NCBI GenBank assembly: GCA_963714125.1 | Contig: OY970234.1 | Span: 558,001-622,000, forward strand | DNA: 64,000 nt | Source of the DNA: CAWCAW01 sp963714125 | GTDB lineage: Bacteria; Actinomycetota; Acidimicrobiia; Acidimicrobiales; UBA8190 | Direction of reading: 5' to 3' | Shown: piece by piece, positions 27,754-36,605 of the stretch | Numbering within the stretch: position 1 is the first letter of the stretch | Layout: every line of letters begins with the position of its first letter | The notes under the pieces: model-generated | The model's input: the letters and a program-made list of their open reading frames with translations, nothing else | What the model was told of the DNA's origin: nothing | The model's database searches: none | Program-made: the position numbers and the translations under genes

Positions 27754-27925
27754 CGACAGGAGCGCTTGCGGCGACGGTGGTGAAGTCAGCGTGATTCGGT
27801 AAGGGTGCTGGCACGAGGTCAGGACGCCGGGTGCCTCCCTTGGAACCCCAGGTGATTTCGGTCAAAATCGCTAGAAAGCGGAGCCAAAACGGGCGCCGCC
27901 GACGTGGTGAATCGATGGACATGGG

Positions 27926-30454
27926 ATGTTCGGGGGGAGTGCCTTGAACGGGACCACCTGGAGCGTGGCGCGTTTTCGTTTTGGCGCCACCTTCGCCCAT
28001 CGTCGCGCCGGATACATCTCCCTCGCCCTCCTCGTCGCGTTGCTCGGCGGTCTAGCCATGGGCTCGCTGGCCGCGGCCCGCCGCACCCAGTCGTCATTCC
28101 CGCAGTACTTGGCGAGCAGGCATGCGCCGCAGCTCTCAGGAGCGAGCGCTGAGTACGTGCCCCCGTACTCCTTGCAGGGATACGACCCGGCCACCGTCGC
28201 ACGGATCGAACGCCTGCCCCATGTCACGAGGGTGGGCAGCATCGTTGGCATCAACGCGTTTCCACTTGCTCGCAACGGCGCCATCAACAACATCGTGACC
28301 GACTTCGGGATGACATTCATCGGGACCTTGAATGACCGGCTGAGCTATAGAGACGGGCTCACATTGTTGGCCGGGCGGTTCCCCGACTCGACGGTCGGAC
28401 CTCACGCGTTTATCGCGGACCCGGCCGCGGTGCGGAAGCTTCATCTGCACATCGGTGAGACGTTGACCTTCGGGGTCTACTCCAATGCTCAGGAACAACT
28501 TCCCAGTTTCGGCAGTCCGGCTGTCGCTCCGGTCGGACGTGTCAACGCCACATTGGTGGGTGTCTTCTTGCAACCGCAGGACCTGGTGGAAGACGATATT
28601 GACCGCTCCAACGGCAACATCGCCTTCAGTTCGGCCTTCACAACCCCGTACATAGGGTGCTGCGTCGATTTCTCCGAGAGCCAGGTGGCGGTGAGCGGCG
28701 GACCGGCGTCGGTAGCTCAGGTTCAGGCCGAGATTCACCGAATCACGCCACCAGGGAGCCCCCCGTTCACAACCCAGTTGGGGCTCATCGGCAAAGCCGA
28801 ACGGGCTATCAAGCCCGAGTCGATCGCGCTCGGCGGATTCGGTTTGATCGTCGCTCTCGCCGCCCTTGTCCTGGCCGGTCAGCTCATCGGCCGCCAGTTG
28901 CGATTCGGACTTGTTGAGACGAGCACGATGCGGGCGCTTGGGGCTGACCCGGCCATGACAGCTGTCGACGGCCTGCTCGGCATTGTGGCCGCCATCGTGA
29001 TTGGGGCGATCCTCGCCGTTGGGGTGGCGGTGGCAGTGTCGCCGTTGGCACCGCTCGGACCCGTCAAGCCGTATTACCCGACACCGGGCGTCTCTTTTGA
29101 TTGGACTGTCCTCGGTTTCGGTGCAGCAGCCTTGATCGCGGTGCTCGTCGCTTTGTCCATCGCTTTTGCCATTCGCCTCGAGCCGAGCCGGGTGGCAGCA
29201 CGTGCCGAAAAATCTTCGCGGGCCGGACCCCCGAGCGTGGTGGGAACATTGGTGACGGGGCTTCCCGCTCCGGCTGCCGTCGGGGTGCGTTTTGCCACCC
29301 AGCCGGGCCGAGGCGTAGATCCCGTGCCGGTGCGATCGGTGATCCTCGGCTCCATGCTGGCTCTTGTCGTGGTGATGTCGGCCGTCATTTTCGGCACCAG
29401 TCTGAACTCCTTGGTATCTCAGCCCCGTCTCTATGGTTGGAACTGGACTTACGAGCTGGCCAGCGAGTTCGGCTCGGGCGACATTCCCGGCGCCCAGGTG
29501 GCGGCGCTGTTGCACGCCGACCACGACGTGGAGGCTTGGAGTGGGGCGTACTTCGACGTGCCGACAATCGACGGGCAGATTGTGCCCGACATAGGCGAAC
29601 GGCCCGGCGCCGTGGTGATGCCTCCGACTCTTGTCGGCCACTCGCTCCAAGGAGGCGATCAGATCGTCCTGGGGGCTGTGACCCTGGCCTCTCTCCACAA
29701 ACAGATCGGGCAGACGGTGATTTTGACTTCCCAGGCCGGGAACGTCACCCTCCGAGAGGCTCTTCGTATCGTCGGCACCGCCACCCTGCCCACGATCGGT
29801 GAAGGCACGCAGGTGCACCTCGAGATGGGAACCGGTGCGGTGGTCCCGGAGTCGGCCATTCCCGCCCCGATTCGCGACAGCGGTGGCCCACCCGGTCCGG
29901 CGGTGGTCCTCGTGCGCCTTAAGCCCGGTGTCGACGCCGGACCAGCGCTACGGAAACTTCAGCGGATCGCCGCCGCCACGGGCAACATGGGCAATGACGG
30001 TGTCGTCGTCAACCCGGTCGAGCACCCGGCCGAGATCGTCAACTACAAGACGCTCGGTTCAACTCCGGCCATACTCGGCGGCGCGCTGGCGGCGGGTGCC
30101 ATGGCCGGGCTCGGTCTCACCCTCGTGGCCTCAGTGCGCCGTCGCCGTCGCGACCTGGCGCTGTTGAAGACCCTCGGCTTCACGACGCGTCAGTTGGTGG
30201 TGGCGGTGGCATGCCAGGCGACCACCGCGGTCGCCATCGGTGCGGTTGTCGGGATCCCACTCGGCATTGGGTTGGGTCGGTATCTGTGGGACCTGTTTGC
30301 CAATGGGATCCACGCCGTGCCGGCGCCGACGGTCTCGGTCGCCACCGTCGTGTTCATCGCACTGGGGGCTCTCGTTCTCGGCAACCTGGTCAGCCTCATC
30401 CCCGGCCTCATGGCGGCGCGCACGTCAGTTACCACCGCCGTACGGGGGGATTGA
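27926..30454 (+). CDS. FtsX/MacB-type ABC transporter permease (no adjacent ATPase)
   Basis: 842 aa. One membrane segment near residues 30-52, a large outer domain, then three segments (about 300-420), another near 470-495, a second outer domain, and three C-terminal segments (about 700-820) with the FtsX pattern VRRRRRDLALLKTLGFTTRQL. This two-module permease matches the type VII ABC (MacB/LolC) family, which extrudes lipoproteins, peptides or drugs or transmits force. No ATPase gene is next to it; it must borrow one, perhaps from 39680-41238 or 43524. The ATG at 27926 is used; a TTG at 27944 after GGGGGGAG is an alternative. Its stop abuts the converging gene. Confidence 0.88.
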   Translation: MFGGSALNGTTWSVARFRFGATFAHRRAGYISLALLVALLGGLAMGSLAAARRTQSSFPQYLASRHAPQLSGASAEYVPPYSLQGYDPATVARIERLPHVTRVGSIVGINAFPLARNGAINNIVTDFGMTFIGTLNDRLSYRDGLTLLAGRFPDSTVGPHAFIADPAAVRKLHLHIGETLTFGVYSNAQEQLPSFGSPAVAPVGRVNATLVGVFLQPQDLVEDDIDRSNGNIAFSSAFTTPYIGCCVDFSESQVAVSGGPASVAQVQAEIHRITPPGSPPFTTQLGLIGKAERAIKPESIALGGFGLIVALAALVLAGQLIGRQLRFGLVETSTMRALGADPAMTAVDGLLGIVAAIVIGAILAVGVAVAVSPLAPLGPVKPYYPTPGVSFDWTVLGFGAAALIAVLVALSIAFAIRLEPSRVAARAEKSSRAGPPSVVGTLVTGLPAPAAVGVRFATQPGRGVDPVPVRSVILGSMLALVVVMSAVIFGTSLNSLVSQPRLYGWNWTYELASEFGSGDIPGAQVAALLHADHDVEAWSGAYFDVPTIDGQIVPDIGERPGAVVMPPTLVGHSLQGGDQIVLGAVTLASLHKQIGQTVILTSQAGNVTLREALRIVGTATLPTIGEGTQVHLEMGTGAVVPESAIPAPIRDSGGPPGPAVVLVRLKPGVDAGPALRKLQRIAAATGNMGNDGVVVNPVEHPAEIVNYKTLGSTPAILGGALAAGAMAGLGLTLVASVRRRRRDLALLKTLGFTTRQLVVAVACQATTAVAIGAVVGIPLGIGLGRYLWDLFANGIHAVPAPTVSVATVVFIALGALVLGNLVSLIPGLMAARTSVTTAVRGD

Positions 30455-31135
30455 CTACAGGTCGCCCGGATTCTCCAGTCGATACCACGATGCCGAACTC
30501 GTCGACTGCCCCAACAGAGCCGGTTGCGCTGGGCTTATGTGTACGTCGGGGGACGCGATACCAACGACGAGGGGTGGAACGCCGACCACGCGCAAACCAC
30601 GCCGGTGCAGGTCGCTGTACAGGTCGACCGCCCCCGAGGAGGGGGTCTGGGGTGCGGCCATCACGAGCGTGCCGAGGTCATGTAGGCGAGCAGCCAGGCC
30701 CATGATCTCTTCGGACGATCCTGTCGTGTCGAGGGCGGCCGGGAGACGCTCATCATCGAGGTGCCCTGCTCCCGCCCTGGAGGAAGGGGCGGAGACACCG
30801 ATCAACGCCCGCATGCTGGCGGCCACAACACCCGTTCCGGTTACCGCCGCATGGGACCGGGCTGTGTCGGCAATGGCGGCGACGGCCGTCGTGGCGAGCG
30901 CGGCGATGACGTCCGATGCCACTTGTTGCGGATCACGCGCCTTGGTGGCGATGACGTGGCGAGCGCATACGTCGAACCCGTCCCACCACGCCACTTCGGC
31001 ATCGCCTACGAGCAAAGCTGGAACTGACTCTTCGCGCAACGACCACTCTCGATCCACAAAGGCCACGAGTCCGTTGTCGAGCACGAAGTCGAAGACCACG
31101 GTGGCGTTGTTCGACCACCGAGCCGAAATTCTCAT
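30455..31135 (-). CDS. Partner of the fused dehydrogenase, Rossmann-like, unknown
   Basis: 226 aa. The start overlaps the stop of the upstream gene as ATGA (31132-31135), so translation is coupled. I do not recognise a named family. It contains a VTGTGVVAASMRAL segment like the nucleotide-binding turn of medium-chain dehydrogenases, a preceding alternating strand/helix region, and a LYSDLHRRGLRVVGVP strand, so it may be a reduced dehydrogenase-like subunit. The coupling suggests it works in a complex or pathway with the two-domain oxidoreductase. Confidence 0.7.
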   Translation of the reverse strand: MRISARWSNNATVVFDFVLDNGLVAFVDREWSLREESVPALLVGDAEVAWWDGFDVCARHVIATKARDPQQVASDVIAALATTAVAAIADTARSHAAVTGTGVVAASMRALIGVSAPSSRAGAGHLDDERLPAALDTTGSSEEIMGLAARLHDLGTLVMAAPQTPSSGAVDLYSDLHRRGLRVVGVPPLVVGIASPDVHISPAQPALLGQSTSSASWYRLENPGDL

Positions 31136-33483
31136 CCGGCCACCTCGCGCAGGAGGTCGTTTGGCTTCATGGAGCGCCCCGTCTCCATGGACCCGTAGGC
31201 GGCCGCCACCACGGCCTGCACCGCCAGGCCGTCCTCACCGCTCACTTCGGGCGGGCGGCCCTCAGCCAGGGCAGTGGCCAGTCGACTCACGTACAGGGAC
31301 CGGGCGCTGTAGCTGGGGAGGGGGCCGAAGTCGTGCCACCGATCGGTGCGGAGCCCCGGCACGGCGCGCAGCGTAAAGACGCTCGGCCGAGGGTAGAGCA
31401 CGACATGGCCATCATGGCCCCACACCCGAAGCTCTTCACTCATCTCACCGCGCACCGCCGACCCTCCGACAATCGAACCGATGCCCCCGTTGACGTAGCG
31501 CAGGGCCACGGTGACGGCATCCTCGACTTCGCGCTCCTCGTCGGTGGAGCCGAGCAACGCGCCGACATCATCTATTTCCACGCCGACGAAATGACGGAGC
31601 AGGTCGATGTGGTGGGTCAGATTCATGATGAGCACGCCGCCGCCGGCCCGGGCCCGGGAGGTCCTCCAATCCGAGGTGGCCCGACCGGAGTAGCCGCCGA
31701 GCCAGTAGGCCGGCGTCTTGTCCAACAACAGTCGGATGGAGCTTCCGCCGAGCTCTCCGAGGACGCCGGCGTCGATCAAGCGTTTGGCCACCAGCGCCCC
31801 GGGCTCGTAGCGATGGGGGAAACAAATCGACACCGCCACCTGCGCCGATCGCGCCGCGGCGACGATCCGAGCGGCCGCCGGCAAGTCATGAGCCAGGGGC
31901 TTCTCCACGATGACGTGGCGGCCCGCCGCGATGGCCAGTTCCGCCAACGGCGCGTGCAAGTGGTGCGGTACCGAGATGAACACGGCGTCGACATCGGGGC
32001 GTGAGACCAGTTCCTCCGCGCTGGCGGCCACTTTGACTTGGTAAGTGTCGGCGACGCCGGCGGCCAGACGGGGAGTGGGGTCGAAGCATGCAACGAGCTC
32101 GGCGTTGGGTGCGTTGGCTACGGCGCGGGCATTGGCCAGGCCGATCTCGCCACATCCGAGCAGGCCGACGCGCAGCTTGCCCTCGGCGTGGGCGAAGACA
32201 TCCCCCAACGTGAACAGCGACGACGCCTGCTGCGATGGGTTACCGCCTCGACGCGGGCTCAGTCGTTGGCGGGCAGGGTCCACGCCGCGGGCGGTGATGT
32301 CCGGCGGAGCCAGGACAAAGGCACGTCGCATACGATCCTTGAGCGGCAACGTGGTCCAGTCGAAGTGCGCACCGACCAGAGTGGTGTCCTGGGCTAGTGC
32401 TCGGTAAAACAACACCGCTTCACGGGGATCGACAGCGTCTCCGAGCAGATCGTCGACTTCGATGGTCCCGGCCGCCAATGTGGCCAGGAATTGCTCACCA
32501 CACCGGCGTCGCAGCTCGCCGGGGGCGAATCCTTCTTCGGTATTCAACGTGCTCACGTGGACACCAACGACCGTTAACGCCTTGGCGCGGATCTCGTCCA
32601 CCGGCAGGCTGCTGGTGGTTCCCCGGGGCGATCCCAGCAATGCCACCGTGCCGCCGGGCTCGGCTACGCGAACGGCCAAGAAGATCGCCTCGGGATCCCC
32701 GGTCGAGTCGATGACAAATGGGTACGCACCCTCAGCGATAGCGGCGTCATCACGACCCACGACCAAGAAACGCCGTGCCCCGCCTCGCGCCGCCGTGTTC
32801 TCCTTGTTCGAGGAACGAGCAATGACGTCGGCGTCGCCGGACCCCGATGCCTTGACGAGCCGAAGCGTCAACGCTCCGATCAGTCCGGAACCGAGCACGC
32901 ACAACGGCGATCCGGTACTGACGGCCGTTGTGCGCACCCCCTGTTCGCAGATGATCCCGAGCTCGATGAGTGCGGCCTGGCGGGCCGATACCCCAGCGGG
33001 CACGCGGTACACCGAGCGCTGGTTGACCGTTACCACCGAGGCATGCGCGGCACCGGTGACGGCGACGATGTCACCGGAAGACAGCCCGTTGACGGCGCGG
33101 CCCACGGCCACCACCGTGCCTGCACACGAATAGCCGGGTCCATCGGTACCGGTGTTGGGCAGCCGGAGGTACTGCGCTCGTTCGGTACCCGGGCTCACCG
33201 CGCTCGTGTCGACGAGGACGGTGACTTCGTCGCGCCCCGCCAACGGCACTTCGGTCGGCACTATTTCGACGGCGCCACTCGATCCCCAGGCCAGTCCGTA
33301 TCCCTTGGCCAGCAGAGGCTGGCGGCTGGCAGCGGCTCGAGTTCGGGCCCAACGCCAGGCGCGTAACGATCGTTGGACGTCTTCAAGCTGACGAGGGGAG
33401 TATCCCAACTGTTCGAGACGCGTCACGAGCTGCTTGCGCACAGCGCTTGCCGCGGCATTCAGCCGATCGTTTGGAGACGCCAT
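31132..33483 (-). CDS. Two-domain oxidoreductase (zinc-type ADH fold + Gfo/Idh/MocA)
   Basis: 783 aa. Residues about 75-375 form a medium-chain alcohol-dehydrogenase-like domain with NAD-binding turn VLGSGLIGAL near 192-200. Residues about 436-775 form a Gfo/Idh/MocA dehydrogenase with VGLLGCGEIG and the catalytic EKP near 524. This fusion is known as the bi-domain oxidoreductase of polysaccharide and nucleotide-sugar clusters, where it acts on sugar derivatives. The usual neighbours (heparinase-like or glycosyltransferase genes) are absent here. The substrate cannot be told. It is coupled to the gene at 30455. Confidence 0.88.
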   Translation of the reverse strand: MASPNDRLNAAASAVRKQLVTRLEQLGYSPRQLEDVQRSLRAWRWARTRAAASRQPLLAKGYGLAWGSSGAVEIVPTEVPLAGRDEVTVLVDTSAVSPGTERAQYLRLPNTGTDGPGYSCAGTVVAVGRAVNGLSSGDIVAVTGAAHASVVTVNQRSVYRVPAGVSARQAALIELGIICEQGVRTTAVSTGSPLCVLGSGLIGALTLRLVKASGSGDADVIARSSNKENTAARGGARRFLVVGRDDAAIAEGAYPFVIDSTGDPEAIFLAVRVAEPGGTVALLGSPRGTTSSLPVDEIRAKALTVVGVHVSTLNTEEGFAPGELRRRCGEQFLATLAAGTIEVDDLLGDAVDPREAVLFYRALAQDTTLVGAHFDWTTLPLKDRMRRAFVLAPPDITARGVDPARQRLSPRRGGNPSQQASSLFTLGDVFAHAEGKLRVGLLGCGEIGLANARAVANAPNAELVACFDPTPRLAAGVADTYQVKVAASAEELVSRPDVDAVFISVPHHLHAPLAELAIAAGRHVIVEKPLAHDLPAAARIVAAARSAQVAVSICFPHRYEPGALVAKRLIDAGVLGELGGSSIRLLLDKTPAYWLGGYSGRATSDWRTSRARAGGGVLIMNLTHHIDLLRHFVGVEIDDVGALLGSTDEEREVEDAVTVALRYVNGGIGSIVGGSAVRGEMSEELRVWGHDGHVVLYPRPSVFTLRAVPGLRTDRWHDFGPLPSYSARSLYVSRLATALAEGRPPEVSGEDGLAVQAVVAAAYGSMETGRSMKPNDLLREVAG

Positions 33484-33520
33484 CGTGATTCAACGTTAGC
33501 AACGGAGCGCGCCACGACAT

Positions 33521-34654
33521 TCAGTGGTAGAGGTCGAGGGCGTTGCTTCCGTCGTTGACGAAGAGGATGCTGTTGCCCTTTTGGGTTGCTGTCAGCCCGA
33601 AGAGGTCGCCGGCCCCGTTCTTGACCAGCGTCCGGGTGGTCAGTTGCTTCCCCTTCGGAGAGATCTCCACGGCGTTGCCATTGTTCCCGTTGACGACGAC
33701 AAGGTCGCCATTGGGTGCCAGCGTCATGCCGAGGGGAGCGTTGAGGGCACCATTCGAAGAGATGATCGAGGCCTTGGCGTTTAGCGCGCTGGAGCGCGTT
33801 GGCGCCTGTGTAATGGCTGAGATCGTGTTCGTCTGAGAGTCGTCTACATACAGGGTGCCGTTTGACGCCAGGGCCAGCCCGGTGGGTGCCAACACCAGGG
33901 CAGCCGTGTTGGCACGCCAGGGATAGTTGCTACCGATGACGGTGGTACTTGTCAGCTGGGGCGGTGCGGTTGGGCTGAGGGCGAGGTCAAGGCGGACGAT
34001 GGTGCAGTTGCCGGCTACGGGGACGCCGTTGTCGGTGCTGGTGTTCCCGCCCAGTGCGTTAGACACGAAGAGGGTTGCCGACGTGGCGCTGGATGTGGCG
34101 GCGAGGTCCCACGGGCCGACGATGGCCTTGTTAGTGATGGTCTCGGTGACGTCGCCTTGGTCGTTCAGCACGATGAGGCAACCGGCCGGGTCGAGGCCTG
34201 GGAGGGCCCCGCCCGTTGCGGTCGGGAGGCTCCCTACCACCACCCAACCTCCCGGCAGAATGGCGAGCGCGGTGGTAAGACCCACGCCGCCGGGACACGC
34301 CGAGCCGGCGGGAAGCGTGCCGATCTGGGCGAAGACTTGCGTGGCGCCGGCGGGGGAGATCTCGACGAGCGTGGTGCCGGTGCCTTGGACGTTGGCCTTG
34401 CTGTTGAAATTGCTCACCAAGGTGTCGCCGGCCACGAGCCGGCCGACGGAGCTCGGGACAACGGCGATTCCGTAAGGGTTGACGTCCCCGTTGGCCGGGA
34501 CCGTCGAGCCAACTTGGGAGACGGTAGTGAACTGGCGCAGGAACGTGCTGGCGCTTGGCGACGTTTTTGGCGATGCCGTCGAGGAGGACCCGCAGGCCGC
34601 CGCCAGGAGTCCGAGCGCGACGGTAACGGCTGCGGCGATGTGTCGAGGTTTCAC
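33521..34654 (-). CDS. Lipoprotein with NHL/SMP-30-like beta-propeller
   Basis: 377 aa from a GTG at 34654, chosen because AAAGGTGAG precedes it and a lipoprotein signal follows (lipobox LAAAC). The mature part shows repeated propeller blades: PYGIAVVP, GPWDLAAT, APTGLALASNGTLYVDDS, APLGMTLAPNGDLVVVNG, FGLTATQKG. Such proteins bind ligands or act as lactonase-like enzymes; no catalytic residues stand out. It starts 4 nt after the stop of the membrane-protein gene at 34659, so the two form a tight operon. Confidence 0.85.
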   Translation of the reverse strand: MKPRHIAAAVTVALGLLAAACGSSSTASPKTSPSASTFLRQFTTVSQVGSTVPANGDVNPYGIAVVPSSVGRLVAGDTLVSNFNSKANVQGTGTTLVEISPAGATQVFAQIGTLPAGSACPGGVGLTTALAILPGGWVVVGSLPTATGGALPGLDPAGCLIVLNDQGDVTETITNKAIVGPWDLAATSSATSATLFVSNALGGNTSTDNGVPVAGNCTIVRLDLALSPTAPPQLTSTTVIGSNYPWRANTAALVLAPTGLALASNGTLYVDDSQTNTISAITQAPTRSSALNAKASIISSNGALNAPLGMTLAPNGDLVVVNGNNGNAVEISPKGKQLTTRTLVKNGAGDLFGLTATQKGNSILFVNDGSNALDLYH

Positions 34655-34658
34655 CAAC

Positions 34659-35180
34659 TCACCTTTCTTGTGTGTGCAGGGTTGACGAGAGGCGTGCCCA
34701 TCGGATGCGAAGCAGGCCGGCAGCGGCGAGGACGACGATGCCGGCGATTTCCACGATGATGGCGAGGTGGGCGAAAGGGGCGCCGTAGCTTTCCTTGAAA
34801 CCGAAGAGGCCGACCTTGGCACTGAGCACGAGGCCACCGAGTGTCGACGCCAGAAAGCAGATCCCGGCGATGGCGGGAACCAGCCTCCGTAGGGCGGCGA
34901 TCACCAGCGCCAGGCCAAAGCCACTGATGGCCTGTACCAAGAACAACGGGCCGATGGTGGCAATGGAGCGATACCCGGTGTGCCAGAGATCCAGATGGAT
35001 GGCCGCCGACCAGCCCACTAGGGCGGCGCCCACCACCATGGTGGCATTCGTTGCCACCAGTACAGTTGTTGACCGTGCCTTGGTGGGCATGGACGAACCG
35101 CTCCGGGAGATGCGGGTGCTTATCACGCTGCCAGGCTGAGTCATCGCCGTGTATACGGTCGTAGCGCTAGAGGTGTTCAT
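34659..35180 (-). CDS. Small four-helix membrane protein
   Basis: About 173 aa from the ATG at 35180; a GTG at 35210 or ATG at 35144 are alternatives, and none has a clear Shine-Dalgarno. There are four membrane segments (about residues 45-65, 75-100, 105-125 and 135-160), with a conserved-looking HLDLWHTGYR between the first two. I do not recognise the family with confidence; similar small proteins are common in actinobacteria. The downstream propeller lipoprotein begins 4 nt after its stop, which suggests a functional pair at the membrane. Confidence 0.75.
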   Translation of the reverse strand: MNTSSATTVYTAMTQPGSVISTRISRSGSSMPTKARSTTVLVATNATMVVGAALVGWSAAIHLDLWHTGYRSIATIGPLFLVQAISGFGLALVIAALRRLVPAIAGICFLASTLGGLVLSAKVGLFGFKESYGAPFAHLAIIVEIAGIVVLAAAGLLRIRWARLSSTLHTQER

Positions 35181-35285
35181 CGCAATAATGCGGGCGCGTC
35201 TTTGCGCCACGTGAACAGAATCGGGTGTTGGAACGTAGCGGCGCGCGGAGGCGGTCAGCGCTTCGGGGTGAAGGCCCCCACGGAG

Positions 35286-35957
35286 TTACGTGGCGGGGCC
35301 CGCCGAGTCCGCCGAGGGCCCAGACGGCGCCACCGGGGCCGGGTGCAGTGCCGAGGCACCATCGGGGCCCGGTACTTCGACAATGGGATCATCACGGTCA
35401 TCGAATTCCGTTCGCAATGCCCGCGATATGACGGCGTGTTGGAAGTACAGCGACGTGATGTACGTCAACTCGAGGATCTCCTCGTCGCTCAACTGTTCTC
35501 GCAAAGCGCCGAAGAGGTCGTCAGGGACCCGGCCGTGGTCGTAGACGAGACAGTCGGTGTAGGCGAGAACGAGCCGTTCTGTCTCGTCGTAACACGTAGC
35601 TACCGACCAGGCCGCGATGGAGCGGATCTTCTCCTCGGCCACGCCCAGGTCTCGAAGGGACTTGCAGTGCTGCGAAAAGACGAACTGGCTCCCGGCCGCC
35701 CATCCGGCCCGGATCTGTCCCAACTCGCGCAGGACCGGATGCAATCGTCGTTTCGGGTCTTGGTACAAGGCGAATCCGGCCACGGCATGTTTGAGTACGT
35801 CGGGAACGAGCGCGAACACGGTCCACCAGTCACCGGGAGATCCCGACCACGTGCCAGGTTCGGCGACAGGGTCCCTTCCTTCGAAGAGGTAGTCGTACAT
35901 GGTGGTGACGATCGGCGCGCTCGCCTCGGCCTTGGACACCTGGCGCAGTCGAGGCAT
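35286..35957 (-). CDS. Carboxymuconolactone decarboxylase-like protein
   Basis: 223 aa from the ATG at 35957 with GAGGCGGGG in front. The central part (about 60-190) fits the AhpD/CMD fold: helix with SQFVFSQHCKSL, then ETERLVLAYTDCLV, then EEILELTYITSLYFQHAV. The position that carries CxxC in redox-active AhpD has no cysteine pair here, so disulfide chemistry is unlikely. The tail is Pro/Ala/Ser-rich and probably disordered. The start is 10 nt after the stop of the VOC gene, so they are co-transcribed; this pairing suggests aromatic or ring-cleavage metabolism (inference). Confidence 0.85.
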   Translation of the reverse strand: MPRLRQVSKAEASAPIVTTMYDYLFEGRDPVAEPGTWSGSPGDWWTVFALVPDVLKHAVAGFALYQDPKRRLHPVLRELGQIRAGWAAGSQFVFSQHCKSLRDLGVAEEKIRSIAAWSVATCYDETERLVLAYTDCLVYDHGRVPDDLFGALREQLSDEEILELTYITSLYFQHAVISRALRTEFDDRDDPIVEVPGPDGASALHPAPVAPSGPSADSAGPAT

Positions 35958-35967
35958 GGACCCCGCC

Positions 35968-36534
35968 TCAGGCGTCGACGCCGGCGGGCAGGCTGTGGTC
36001 GATCGATGCCGGCTCGTGGTTGACGTCGCCAACGCCGAAGGGGCGCGTCCAGCACGCGAATTCGAGAAGGATGCCGTCGGGGTCTTGGAAGTAGACGGAG
36101 CGTACATACACGCCGGGGTGAAGATCGTCGCTTATGCCGAACGTACTGTCGTCATGGTTGGCGACTTCGGTGCACTCGACTCCGGCCGCAATGAGGCGGT
36201 CCCTGTAGTCATCGATTCGTTCGGGGGGAACAGTGAAGGCCACGTGGTTCATGGAGCCGGTAGCACTGGTGAGATCGCCTTTGTCGGGGCGCGCCGCCGG
36301 CGCCGAAATACCGGGCACCCCGTCGGGGGCGTCCGGGAACCAGAAGAAGGCAAGACAGTCGCCTCCTCCGCAGTCGAAGAAGAAGTGCTGGCCCATACCG
36401 GCGGGTAGCTCAATGGTCTTGACGAGCGGCATGCCGAGCACGTTCGCATAGAAGTGGACCGTGCGGGCCATGTCTCGGCACACAAGGGCCAAATGGTGCA
36501 CACCGTCAAATGCGAATGGCCTTTGATCCCCCAT
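35968..36534 (-). CDS. VOC-superfamily protein (glyoxalase/ring-cleavage dioxygenase fold)
   Basis: 188 aa. Two beta-alpha-beta-beta-beta units: HHLALVCRDMARTVHFYANVLG, then MNHVAFTV and VRSVYFQDPDGILLEFACW. Metal-ligand candidates are the His of the first strand, the His of NHVAF and the Glu of LLEF, the set used by type I extradiol dioxygenases and glyoxalases. Start ATG at 36534 follows GAGG. It is in an operon with the CMD-like gene and divergent from the ABC permease. Substrate unknown. Confidence 0.9.
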   Translation of the reverse strand: MGDQRPFAFDGVHHLALVCRDMARTVHFYANVLGMPLVKTIELPAGMGQHFFFDCGGGDCLAFFWFPDAPDGVPGISAPAARPDKGDLTSATGSMNHVAFTVPPERIDDYRDRLIAAGVECTEVANHDDSTFGISDDLHPGVYVRSVYFQDPDGILLEFACWTRPFGVGDVNHEPASIDHSLPAGVDA

Positions 36535-36605
36535 GCGACCTCACCCCTGTTCCAACCCGGTGGCTCCAGCTTAGATCGGGCAAAATGAGGAGGTATGGGC
36601 GTGAC

